22,745 nucleotides of DNA from an uncultured Mycoplasmatota bacterium. GTDB lineage: Bacteria; Bacillota_I; Bacilli_A; RF39; UBA660. Of the stretch, positions 6,766 to 14,832 are shown one piece after another. Within the stretch, counting starts at the first letter, position 1, and every line of letters begins with the position of its first letter. The stretch is taken from NCBI GenBank assembly GCA_948472605.1, contig CAOKUH010000005.1, positions 1 through 22,745 of the forward strand, written 5' to 3'. The position numbers were made by a program, and so were the translations under genes. The notes beneath the pieces were generated by a model, which was given only the letters and a program-made list of their open reading frames with translations, was not told the DNA's origin and made no database searches.

Positions 6766-7428
6766 CTATCTTATAATAGATGAAAAATCATAAAATATAT
6801 GATATATACCAATATCTTTTTCTAAATTCATTGTGCTATATAGAGAATAAAAATAATTATTACATGGCTTTATTTCTTGCCTTACATTTAAATCATCATG
6901 TTCTCTTTGAATTAAATTTATATTTTCAATTATATCATTTTGATTTAATTCTTCTTTAACTATAAAACCAAACATTATATTTTTACCATAGTATGAGGAA
7001 TAATGAGGTTCTTCTTTAGTAAAACGTTTTATACCATTTAAGACATATTCTCCATTTAATCTCTTTAAACCATCTAATCTTTTACATTCAACAATAACAT
7101 AAGCATCTGTGTTATGAAAAATATCATGATTATAAACTTTTAAATCAACTCTTCCTAAAGGTGTTTTACCCTTTCTTTGCAGATTTTCTTCTATCTCTTT
7201 TTCAAATTTAAAGAGACAATTATTTTTTTGTTTAAATTCATTACTTTCTAAATAATTACGATATATTTCATCTCTGATAACATTTTCATCATTTTTTAAA
7301 GTAATAAATTCTTTTTGATAATCTCTAACTAATTCTTGAGAGGCACATAGCAGACATCTCATAATTTCATCAAACATTTTATTTACTATTTTAGTATTAA
7401 GTTGTCTATTCTTAAACCCACGTATCAT
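6766..7428 (-). CDS. Putative PD-(D/E)xK restriction endonuclease
   Basis: A 220-residue protein encoded 2 bases after the methyltransferase stop. Residues around 93-118 contain GRVDLKVY followed about 18 residues later by AYVIVECKRLDG. The Asp in RVDL and the ECK triplet match the core of PD-(D/E)xK nucleases, which cut DNA with a metal ion. The N-terminal half is helical and charged and may bind DNA. Position directly after an N6-adenine methyltransferase supports a restriction role. The target sequence cannot be read from the protein. Because the methyltransferase gene is frameshifted here, an intact nuclease without its protecting partner would be toxic, so either the frameshifts are not real or the system is inactive at another level. 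Homology is judged by motif only. Confidence 0.65.
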   Translation of the reverse strand: MIRGFKNRQLNTKIVNKMFDEIMRCLLCASQELVRDYQKEFITLKNDENVIRDEIYRNYLESNEFKQKNNCLFKFEKEIEENLQRKGKTPLGRVDLKVYNHDIFHNTDAYVIVECKRLDGLKRLNGEYVLNGIKRFTKEEPHYSSYYGKNIMFGFIVKEELNQNDIIENINLIQREHDDLNVRQEIKPCNNYFYSLYSTMNLEKDIGIYHIFYDFSSIIR

Positions 7429-7430
7429 AA

Positions 7431-9586
7431 TTACTCACCTTCTCCATGAAAGATTTCATTAATTACATAGTCTAAATCAATTAGAGCACAAGCTTGATGC
7501 CAATTTTTATATTCATCAAATTTAATAATTCTAAAATAATTTTCTCCAAAATCAATAATATCATTATTTTGATAAAACAAATCATTAAATTTTTTCTGCA
7601 TAAATAATGTAATAAATTGTTTTTCAGAAACATCTTTAAATAAAATAGTATTTTCTCCTTCATCTTCAACTAAATAAAATTTAAACTCACAATACTTATC
7701 TAAAACATTATAAGAAAATTCTCTTTGAAAACATATTTTTTCATCTTTAAAAATATTTTCAAAATAATTAAGAAAAACTAAAGAATAATTAATAAGTTCT
7801 TCTTTAGTTACTTTCCTATACTCTTTTTCTTTATTAGTAATTTTGGAAAGCTGAATATTAAGGGCATAATCTATAAATTTATTGTCTTGTAAATTAAATT
7901 TTTTTAAAACTAACTCATCTAGTTTTTTTACTTCTTTTTCTATAACTTCATCCGCCAAAACAAAATTTTGAGGATTTAACTTTTTCATCTCTTGAATTTT
8001 TAGAACTTGGTCTGCTATTTCTTGATCATTAACAAAAGGAAATTTTAATGTTTCTGATATAAAACTTTGTTCTCTTTCAATTCCCGATGAACTTCCTAAC
8101 ATTAAATTCAAATATGAGTACAATGAAGAATTCAAGTTACCAACAATAGATAAAAGTGTTTCTTTTTGATGAATTTCTCCCTTTATTCCTGTTATTGAAT
8201 CTGTATATAATAATTTTTCTTCAGTATAAACTGATCGCAATTTATAAGTATCAATATCAAAACCTTTTTTTAACAACACATAAGGTGGATTAAAGATTTT
8301 TTCATCACGAATACGATGAACTTTTTCTTGTTTAAAATTTTCACAATAATTTAAATCAAGAGAAAAAGCCCCTATTCCTTTACGGGAATTAATTAATTTC
8401 TGATTTAAAAATTTTGAAGCATCTTTTGAATTTCCACTTAGTTGTATTCCTGTCATACAAGCAATATTTTTTTCTTTTAAAGCTTCTTGCAAAGTTTTAA
8501 AATTTTTTTGTAAATATAAGATTGTTTCAAAGTCATAACTATTACCAAAAACTATTGTTTTCCATAGCCAATCATATTTAATCAAATAGTTTTGTTTAAT
8601 CTTTTTTATATTATATCTTTCTATCATAATAATATTAAATAATTTAAAAAATATATTAGGCAATAAAGTTAAATGAGTAATAGCATTATTTAAAACATCA
8701 GAAGTAAATTTATAACTAATAATAATTGCTGGACATTTAGCATCTTTAAATATTAATTCTCTAACTGGAGACAATTCAATAACTTTTTCAATTTTACTAT
8801 TTTCTAATAACCATTTTCTAAAATTTGTCGTTGGAGTTTGTTTATTATATAAAATTTTAGATGTTACAATTAAAATACATTTAGTATCTTTTGAAGAAAA
8901 GTCTTTAGTTCGATACATAAAACTTCTTGCTATTTCATTATTTTGAATAAAATAATTTTTTCTTTTACAATAATCTAAATGAATTCCATTGGTCCTTCCC
9001 CAAGGAGGATTTCCAACTATGAAATCAAAATTAATATTTTTTAGTTTTTCATCTACAATATCATCAAAAAAATCTAAAACTAAAAGATTAGTATTTTTTA
9101 TTTTAGGTAAAGTAAAAGATTTTAAAGTTTTAGGATTTTTATAATCAAGTAAAGTTATATATAGAGAAAAGATAGCCACATCTATAGCATCACCATTTTT
9201 ATCTATACCATATATATTATTTAATAATATATTAATTAATTTTTCATCATTTTCAATATAACCATCATCATCAACATTTTTTTCTATCATTGTTCTTAAA
9301 GTCTGAACTAAAAATATGCCAGAACCACATGAGGGATCCAAAGTTTTACAATTATTATGATTATATAAGAAAGGGACAATGTTTTCTTTTATAATAAAAT
9401 CTACTAAATAAGGAGGTGTATAAAATGCGCTATCTTCTTTTTGTTTTAAAATACCTAAAAACCTTTCATAAATATTACTTATTAATTCAATAGGTATAAT
9501 ATTAAAATCATATAATAGAAAAAGAGAATATTGACCAGAACTAAGTTCTAGATTCCCCGAAAAAATAAATTTAAAACTTTTAATTC
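7431..9586 (-). CDS. Methyltransferase fragment 3: catalytic and target-recognition domains
   Basis: Open from about 9586, without an obvious start codon. It begins with SGNLELSSGQYSLFLLYDF and carries SAFYTPPYLVDFI, then SAM-binding motif I DPSCGSGIF and catalytic motif IV GNPPWGRTNG, the marks of gamma-type N6-adenine methyltransferases. The following 400 or so residues should hold target recognition. If translation began at the TTG at 9341 it would start inside motif I and be inactive. It ends with TAA 7431, 2 bases before the nuclease gene. Confidence 0.7.
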
Positions 9587-9890
9587 ATCATCAGATATGA
9601 TATTTATTTCATTTTCATCTAAATCAAATAAGTTGCCATTAAAGCGTTCTTTTAAATGATGAAATAAGTTATATAACTCTTCTCTTGATTTTAAAATTTT
9701 TAAAAACTCTTGTTGTGATTCTTTTATATTATTAGTTAAATTTTTAAAATCTAAATCAATACCTCTATTTATCAAAAAACGAATAAAAATTAGTCTTAAT
9801 ATTAACTTATTAGCAAATCTACGACAATTTCCTTTTTTTAAATAATTTGTTATATATTTAATATTTTCTAGTAAAGAAACATCTAATTTT
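9548..9890 (-). CDS. Methyltransferase fragment 2: helical linker
   Basis: About 113 codons open in this frame, starting KLDVSLLENIKYITNYLKK and including RRFANKLILRLIFIRFL and HHLKERFNGNLFDLDENEI. The helical RFNGNLF region is typical of the segment just before the catalytic domain. There is no credible independent start (only a TTG at 9775). It ends at TAG 9548. Confidence 0.6.
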
Positions 9891-10314
9891 GGTCAGAAAA
9901 GCAAGTTTCATATTTCTCCCAAAATGTTTTTGATGTAATATTCCAAAAAGAAAAAGGACTAAATTTATTAAGTGAACTTAATTTAATTTCATCAATTATA
10001 TTTAATTCTTGTTGTTTATTTAAAGAGTATCCATTATATACTTTTACAAGCTCATTTTCTAAAATAATAACAATAGGAATTTGATAATTCCATATTTTTT
10101 TATAAAAAGTACTTTTATCTTCAATTTTACTTGAATCAAAAAAAGCAACTAATGGTTTTTTATCAGAAAAATATATTGCATAAGGATTTAATAAAGAAAT
10201 AATATGTTGATTTTTTAAAGATATATTAAGAAAATTAATTTTATCATTTATTAAAACTAATTGTTCACTTTTATTATAATCAAGTTCTTCAATAACTTTC
10301 TTAATTTCATCCAT
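9883..10314 (-). CDS. Methyltransferase fragment 1: N-terminal domain
   Basis: 143 residues from ATG 10314. It contains KKPLVAFFDSSK and KIWNYQIPIVIILENELVKVYNGY, a pattern seen at the N-terminus of large restriction-associated methylases, where it resembles the HsdR-type N-terminal fold. No clear nuclease triad is visible. It stops at TAG 9883 because of the first frameshift; the earlier in-frame start at 10359 is rejected since the promoter -10 (10330-10335) lies inside that extension. Confidence 0.6.
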   Translation of the reverse strand: MDEIKKVIEELDYNKSEQLVLINDKINFLNISLKNQHIISLLNPYAIYFSDKKPLVAFFDSSKIEDKSTFYKKIWNYQIPIVIILENELVKVYNGYSLNKQQELNIIDEIKLSSLNKFSPFSFWNITSKTFWEKYETCFSDQN

Positions 10315-10329
10315 AATATCACCATAATT

Positions 10330-10359
10330 ATTATAGCATATGCTATCTTTTATTTCCAA
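10330..10359 (-). promoter_or_regulatory. Promoter of the restriction-modification operon
   Basis: On the minus strand TTGGAA (10354-10359), an 18-base spacer, then TGCTATAAT, a perfect extended -10 (10330-10335). It overlaps the last codons of the histidine kinase gene and gives a short leader to ATG 10314. Confidence 0.65.
10333..10346. promoter_or_regulatory. 14-bp perfect palindrome over the R-M promoter
   Basis: ATAGCATATGCTAT reads identically on both strands and overlaps the -10 and spacer of the R-M promoter. It could be an operator for self-regulation of the system. No controller gene is seen beside it. Confidence 0.45.
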
Positions 10360-12191
10360 ATTTTATCTAATTTTTCTTGTAGTTGCTTTTTATTAAAAGG
10401 TTTAGCTAAATAATCGTCAAAACCTAAACTTAAATATTTTTCTTCTGCCCCTTCAACAGCATCAGCAGTCAAAGCTATAGTTGGAATATTAAAATCTGCC
10501 TTCTCTTTTAATTTCTTCATTGTTTCTTCGCCACCCATAATTGGCATCATTATATCTAATAGTATCAAATCATATTCATTACCTATAACTACTTTTTCTA
10601 ATACTTCTACTCCATTACTACACTCAGTTATTTCAAAATCAAATCCATCTAATGCTCTTCTTGCTACTTTTATATTTAATTTATTATCATCAACTAATAG
10701 GATTTTTTTATGACCATAATCAGTTTTAGTATCTTCTTTTTCAATTATTTTATTTTCTTTTGGTTCTACTAATTTACTAATTTTGGTTGGTATTTGAGCA
10801 CTAAAAATTGAGCCTTTTCCATATATACTTTGAACATTAATTTTTCCTCCCATCATTTCAATTAAATTTTTTGTAATAGCGAGTCCTAATCCTGTTCCTT
10901 CAATAGTGGTATTTTTCTCAACATCTAATCTATCAAATTTAGAAAATAAACGTTTTAAATTTTCTTCTGTTATTCCTATACCTGTATCCTCAACACTAAT
11001 AAATAATAGACAATTTTCTCCTTTATTTATACACTTAACATTTAAATAAATACTTCCTTCATTTGTATATTTTATAGCATTTGATAAAAAGTTATTTACG
11101 ACTTCTTTGACATGGACTTTATCACCAATTAATTCATAGGGCACATCACTAGCAATATTCATTTTAAATTCAATTGGTTTTCCTTTTAATCTTGTTGTAG
11201 TAACACTTACTAATTTTTCTATTTCTTCTCTAAAAATATATGGACTATTATTTATTTCCATTTTTCCTATTTCTATTTTATTTATATCTAAAATATTACC
11301 TACTATTTCTAGTAAAGTTCCTGAAGCATTATTAATATCTTCAATGTCCTCTAATACTTGTGCTGGCACTTGGTCTTTAAAAGATGCTATATCCTCAGAC
11401 AATCCTACTATTGCATTTAGAGGAGTTCTTATTTCATGTGACATACTTGATAAAAAATCTGATTTGGCATGATTAGCTTTTTCTGCAGCATCTTTAGCTA
11501 TATTTAATTCTTCTATCATTTTTAAATCTGGATTTTCTATAGTATTATACATGAAAACAACAATAAATCCAGTTAAAGAACTAACCAACAATAACTCTGG
11601 AAATAACATTTGCAACCCAATAACCGGAATACACAAGATTACAAACGTTAAAATTGGACCTATTTTCTTTTTCGACATTTTTTTAAAATTTTTAAATGTG
11701 TAAAAAAGCCAACCAATTATTGCAATTCCTGCAATTGCATAAAGATAATTTGCATTTGCTCCATAAATATAAATAACATTTTCTTCTTTAAAATAATTAA
11801 ATGGTAAAGCCATATTAATAATAGCTAATAAACCATATATTAATAAATACTTTTTAGAATTTTTATGATTTAATAACTTCCACATATTTTCTTGTTGAAT
11901 TTCAATATTCTTTTTTAAACAAATAATATATATTGTTACTAAAAAAATAAATGTTAATAAATAAAGCATATAAAACTTTACTATTAACCATCTTATAAAG
12001 CTGGTTTCTGGTAAATAAAAATGCCCATAAATTCCTGAAATGTCAATAACTAGACCAAACATAGTAACCATTAGTAATAAAAAGTAAATTTTATTTTCAA
12101 TTGTTTTTATTTTAGGCTTACTAAAGAATTGATAACTTGTTATAAACATATATGATAAACTTAAAATTAGTAAAGGAATACTAAAATGCAT
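10350..12191 (-). CDS. Hybrid sensor histidine kinase with seven-helix membrane sensor and receiver domain
   Basis: 613 residues. Residues 1-215 hold about seven membrane helices with short loops, a membrane-embedded sensor. A helix (218-245) leads to the dimerisation/phosphoacceptor domain with H252 in SHEIRTPLN. The ATPase domain shows the N-box NNFLSNAIKYT (366-376), G1 DTGIG (402-406) and G2 GTGLGLA (432-438). The C-terminal receiver domain (from about 496) has the acidic pair D501/D502, phosphoacceptor D546 in LLDIMMP, T575 and K597, all intact. Signal would pass from H252 to D546 and then probably to a separate Hpt protein or regulator, none of which is in the window. AGGAG lies 9 bases before the ATG. 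Its own promoter is not obvious; a terminator lies just upstream, so low read-through may drive it. Confidence 0.93.
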   Translation of the reverse strand: MHFSIPLLILSLSYMFITSYQFFSKPKIKTIENKIYFLLLMVTMFGLVIDISGIYGHFYLPETSFIRWLIVKFYMLYLLTFIFLVTIYIICLKKNIEIQQENMWKLLNHKNSKKYLLIYGLLAIINMALPFNYFKEENVIYIYGANANYLYAIAGIAIIGWLFYTFKNFKKMSKKKIGPILTFVILCIPVIGLQMLFPELLLVSSLTGFIVVFMYNTIENPDLKMIEELNIAKDAAEKANHAKSDFLSSMSHEIRTPLNAIVGLSEDIASFKDQVPAQVLEDIEDINNASGTLLEIVGNILDINKIEIGKMEINNSPYIFREEIEKLVSVTTTRLKGKPIEFKMNIASDVPYELIGDKVHVKEVVNNFLSNAIKYTNEGSIYLNVKCINKGENCLLFISVEDTGIGITEENLKRLFSKFDRLDVEKNTTIEGTGLGLAITKNLIEMMGGKINVQSIYGKGSIFSAQIPTKISKLVEPKENKIIEKEDTKTDYGHKKILLVDDNKLNIKVARRALDGFDFEITECSNGVEVLEKVVIGNEYDLILLDIMMPIMGGEETMKKLKEKADFNIPTIALTADAVEGAEEKYLSLGFDDYLAKPFNKKQLQEKLDKIWK

Positions 12192-12204
12192 ATTATCTAA
12201 CTCC

Positions 12205-12245
12205 TAACAAAATAAAAATAGAAGGACTATTTTTATACTTCTATT
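12205..12245 (-). terminator. Terminator between the HAD-PlsC gene and the histidine kinase
   Basis: On the minus strand AATAGAAG and CTTCTATT pair as an 8-bp stem around a 13-base loop, followed by TTTTATTTT. Confidence 0.7.
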
Positions 12246-12261
12246 CTATTTTAACATGTTT

Positions 12262-13659
12262 TTAAATATTTGGATATTTTTTTGTTAATTTCATTCCTTT
12301 TTCTAAATCTTCTTTAACTCTCTCATTTTCTAATAAACATTCTTTTTGAATTTTCATGTATTTATTAAATGCTTCTTCAACTCTTTTATTCTCTACTTTA
12401 AAAGCCTTTCCAAAATTAATTATCATTTTATATTTTAAATTTAATTCTTTTATCCATAATAAAGTTATAGGTTGAACTACTGCATCAGTTTTGCTTGCAA
12501 GAGTTAAAAAGGCTTTATCAAAATCTCCAAAATCGCTTCCATCGGGACGTCTTGTTGTTCCCTCAGGAAAAATTCCAATTTTACTTTTTATTTTTAAGAA
12601 ATTATTCATATCTTTTAAAGAATCAAAATTATTAGCATTTGGATTATCATATATTCTTTCTATTGGAAAATAGCCCAAATTTTTAAAACATTTTGCTGTT
12701 AAATCGCATAATATTTTATTTTTACTATTATTAAATATACTATCTTCTCCAGTAAAAAATCTTTTCAAAGCTACCCAATGAATATATTCATCTATAATTG
12801 CGTTAATAACTAATGGATCAACTGTACTTCTATGATTTGGAGCATAAATAACTGGTTCGTCATTTGTTTTTACGAGATTTTCAGAATTTAGTATAATTGG
12901 ATTAAATGTTTTTAAAATTAACGGAATACTCATTCTAATTTTTTTATAAAAATTATTAGAATTTGCCTCTCTAACATAAAAATCCAATTTTTTATTTAAT
13001 AATTTATCCATTTTAGGTTTTAAATCTTGTTTTTCAAATTCTGTTATTATTTCTACTTGTTTTGTAGGTTCTAAATCTTGATTATGAGTTCCTGAAACAC
13101 ATATAGTTTTTATGTTGTTTTCATTTAATATTTTTATTATTTTAGGCTTATCTTCAAATGCTATTTGTGGTTTTCCTGCAATAATCCCTTTTATTTTTTC
13201 ATCGTCATTAGAAAAGAAATGAAATTTATCTTTAGATAAATGTATTCCATTAATATGATATTGCCAAATAGTAAATTTTCGAGATATTTTTCCGACAATA
13301 TCATTTTTAGTTGTTTTAGCGCGCGAAGTATAAACCTCTACATCGTGTCCATTTTTAATAAAATCATTAATTATTTCAGAAACTCCATTTCTAAATTTTG
13401 AAAGTAAAGAAAACTTGACAAATTGCAAACTTATCCAAAATTTATCTAGTATTTCTTTCGTTTCTTTTTCTGCTAATTCTTCACTATATCCTTTTTTAGC
13501 TATTAATGTTTCTTTAATTGCCAAAATATCTTCTATTTCTAGCTCATTTGGATAAACTACTTCAAAGCCATAATTTTTTTTGAAGTAAGGAATTGCATTT
13601 TCTAACACCCACTTATTAAAATCAGTTAAAGTTCCGTCTGTGTCTAAAATTATTTTCAT
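12262..13659 (-). CDS. HAD phosphatase-like / PlsC acyltransferase fusion
   Basis: 465 residues in two parts. The first 200 resemble HAD-family 5'-nucleotidase-like phosphatases: motif I DTDGT (6-10, nucleophile D6, general acid D8), motif II T111 in YTSRA, and FEDKP (168-172) as the metal/lysine motif. The second part is a 1-acyl-glycerol-3-phosphate acyltransferase-like domain: NHRSTVD (275-281, the NHx4D catalytic motif) and FPEGTTRRPDG starting at 364, the substrate-binding motif. Such enzymes add a fatty acid to lysophosphatidic acid at the inner membrane face. There is no frameshift at the joint, so the fusion looks genuine. Which phosphate ester the HAD part uses is unknown. It has its own promoter (13724-13752) with a palindrome in the leader. 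Confidence 0.85.
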   Translation of the reverse strand: MKIILDTDGTLTDFNKWVLENAIPYFKKNYGFEVVYPNELEIEDILAIKETLIAKKGYSEELAEKETKEILDKFWISLQFVKFSLLSKFRNGVSEIINDFIKNGHDVEVYTSRAKTTKNDIVGKISRKFTIWQYHINGIHLSKDKFHFFSNDDEKIKGIIAGKPQIAFEDKPKIIKILNENNIKTICVSGTHNQDLEPTKQVEIITEFEKQDLKPKMDKLLNKKLDFYVREANSNNFYKKIRMSIPLILKTFNPIILNSENLVKTNDEPVIYAPNHRSTVDPLVINAIIDEYIHWVALKRFFTGEDSIFNNSKNKILCDLTAKCFKNLGYFPIERIYDNPNANNFDSLKDMNNFLKIKSKIGIFPEGTTRRPDGSDFGDFDKAFLTLASKTDAVVQPITLLWIKELNLKYKMIINFGKAFKVENKRVEEAFNKYMKIQKECLLENERVKEDLEKGMKLTKKYPNI

Positions 13660-13690
13660 TAATAAAAACCCCCATTTTTTAATTTTAAAT

Positions 13691-13704
13691 TATTCTTGAG
13701 AATA
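13691..13704. promoter_or_regulatory. 14-bp palindrome in the HAD-PlsC leader
   Basis: TATTCTTGAGAATA is a perfect inverted repeat with arms of 6 around a TG centre. It begins about 20 bases past the -10, so it could be an operator in the early transcribed region. It does not match a known box I can name with confidence. Confidence 0.4.
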
Positions 13705-13723
13705 TCTCCCAAAAGCTAAATTA

Positions 13724-13752
13724 ATTATATTTATAAATTCTAAATATTGCAA
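13724..13752 (-). promoter_or_regulatory. Promoter of the HAD-PlsC gene
   Basis: On the minus strand TTGCAA (13747-13752), exactly 17 bases, then TATAAT (13724-13729). The same pair and spacing are used by the leucine T-box promoter, which supports it. Confidence 0.7.
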
Positions 13753-13810
13753 GTTCCATGTATCATATTTGATACCACTACGTCTAAAATTAACATTTTT
13801 TTGTCTAAAA

Positions 13811-14458
13811 TTACTTTCTCTCTGCTTTTAAATAATTTATTTTTATTCCTTGACTTTTAAATTTCATTTCATATTCTGTTTCAACATTTGTAATATTACT
13901 ATTTGCCAAATCTAATGAGATTTCCGAAAAAAAATAGCCATGATTATTTAATTCTTTTAAACTACTAGCAAATAAAATTAAATTATCTGTTTTCTGAATT
14001 ATTTTATTTTCTGCTCCAAGTAAAAATATTTTATCATAAATATCTAAAAAAATTGGACTTGTTAACCTTCGTCTAGCATGGCGCTTTTTAGGCCAAGGAT
14101 CAGAAAAATTTAAATATATACAAGATATTTCTTGACTAAATATATTTTCTAACTTTAAAGCATCACCACATATTAAACGTAAATTAGGTAAATGATCTAA
14201 ATTTATCTTTTCTAAAGCCCTAACTAAAACACTTTCATATTTTTCAATTCCTATAAAATTTATCTGGGGATTACTTTTGGCCATTTCATAAATAAATTTG
14301 CCCTTCCCCATTCCTACTTCTAAATGAATAGGATTATTATTTCCAAATAAAGTTTGCCAATTTCCTTTTAAGTTTTCTCTATTAGCATTTATTACATATT
14401 CACAATTTTCTAATCTTTCTTTTGCATTTTTTACATTTCTAAGTCTCAAATTAATCAC
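13811..14458 (-). CDS. trmB: tRNA (guanine-N7-)-methyltransferase
   Basis: 215 residues, the usual size for bacterial TrmB, which uses SAM to form m7G46 in the variable loop of tRNA. The SAM site is LEVGMGKGKFIYEMA, then FIGIEKYES and ICGDAL; the family motif FSDPWPKKRHARRRL is complete and includes the catalytic Asp and tRNA-binding basic residues. The start is GTG 14458 after AGAAAG; an inner TTG giving MRLRN would fit the usual family N-terminus and is an alternative. It is divergent from the small gene at 14506, sharing a 47-base intergenic region. A 151-base gap and a separate promoter divide it from the HAD-PlsC gene downstream. Confidence 0.96.
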   Translation of the reverse strand: MINLRLRNVKNAKERLENCEYVINANRENLKGNWQTLFGNNNPIHLEVGMGKGKFIYEMAKSNPQINFIGIEKYESVLVRALEKINLDHLPNLRLICGDALKLENIFSQEISCIYLNFSDPWPKKRHARRRLTSPIFLDIYDKIFLLGAENKIIQKTDNLILFASSLKELNNHGYFFSEISLDLANSNITNVETEYEMKFKSQGIKINYLKAERK

Positions 14459-14476
14459 TACTTTCTAAATTTATCA

Positions 14477-14482
14477 TATAAT
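14477..14482 (+). promoter_or_regulatory. Possible -10 element for the small plus-strand gene
   Basis: TATAAT lies 24 bases upstream of the ATG, but no convincing -35 is present at 17 bases, and the region is shared with the divergent trmB start. Confidence 0.35.
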
Positions 14483-14505
14483 TAACCATAAGGAAGTGTT
14501 TTTTA

Positions 14506-14832
14506 ATGAAAAAAGACCGTAATGCCTTTTTCAATGAGGCTAATTTCTCACAATCAAGTTATATGGGAGCTCCAAATATGCCAATGGGTAATATGCCTAT
14601 GTCTACCCCAAACTTTAGTGGAGCACAAGCTAGTCAAAGCTTTTACTCAGGACCAGTTCCTATGAATTATAACCAAAATATGGGAAATGACTACATGAGT
14701 GATACTGAATCACGTTTAGCAAAAATAGAACGTCAAATAAATAGATTAGATGCAAGAATTAGCAAATTAGAATCTAAGGGACTCGTAACAACTGAAAACT
14801 TTGATAACACAACCAATATGTATATGCTTTAA
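14506..14832 (+). CDS. Small Met/Asn/Gly-rich protein with C-terminal coiled coil
   Basis: 108 residues. AAGGAAG lies upstream of ATG 14506. Residues 1-65 are low complexity and rich in Met, Asn, Pro, Ser and Gly (YMGAPNMPMGNMPM and similar), probably disordered. Residues 66-93 form a short coiled coil with a heptad pattern (ESRLAKIERQINRLDARISKLES). There is no signal peptide or membrane helix. The pattern recalls small spore-coat-associated or scaffold proteins of Firmicutes, but I do not recognise a family and the comparison is inference. The gene converges on the flippase gene and overlaps it by 4 bases at the stop codons, so its terminator lies inside the flippase coding region. Confidence 0.75.
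   Translation: MKKDRNAFFNEANFSQSSYMGAPNMPMGNMPMSTPNFSGAQASQSFYSGPVPMNYNQNMGNDYMSDTESRLAKIERQINRLDARISKLESKGLVTTENFDNTTNMYML

Larger units (their letters stand above)
7431..10314 (-). pseudogene. Frameshifted N6-adenine DNA methyltransferase (Eco57I-like), composite
   Basis: Three reading-frame pieces join into one continuous protein of about 961 residues once two single bases are added. The whole interval is 2884 bases, and 2884 plus 2 is exactly 962 codons. Break 1 (about 9883-9893): the first piece ends CFSDQN-stop in an A4 tract; adding one base gives CFSDQKLDVSLLENIK. Break 2 (9560-9565): the second piece ends FFRGI-stop after a T6 tract (minus strand); adding one T gives FFSGNLELSSGQYS. 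Such large adenine methyltransferases of the Eco57I/HsdM-like type methylate their site to protect from the partner nuclease. Both changes are one-base losses in short homopolymers, so sequencing error, recent decay or slippage are all possible. Start ATG 10314 has GGTGA 4 bases upstream. Confidence 0.8.

Noticed and set aside
7481..7669. 62-residue minus-strand ORF (MKMKEKILFYLKM)
   Set aside because: Out-of-frame shadow inside the methyltransferase gene.
10315..10359. N-terminal extension of the methyltransferase to 10359
   Set aside because: The extension covers the promoter -10 and -35 of the operon; ATG 10314 after GGTGA fits better.
13680..13815. A minus-strand open frame reading NFRRSGIKYDTWNLQYLEF between trmB and the HAD-PlsC gene
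   Set aside because: It has no start codon or ribosome site and is overlapped by a good TTGCAA-17-TATAAT promoter; more likely intergenic DNA.
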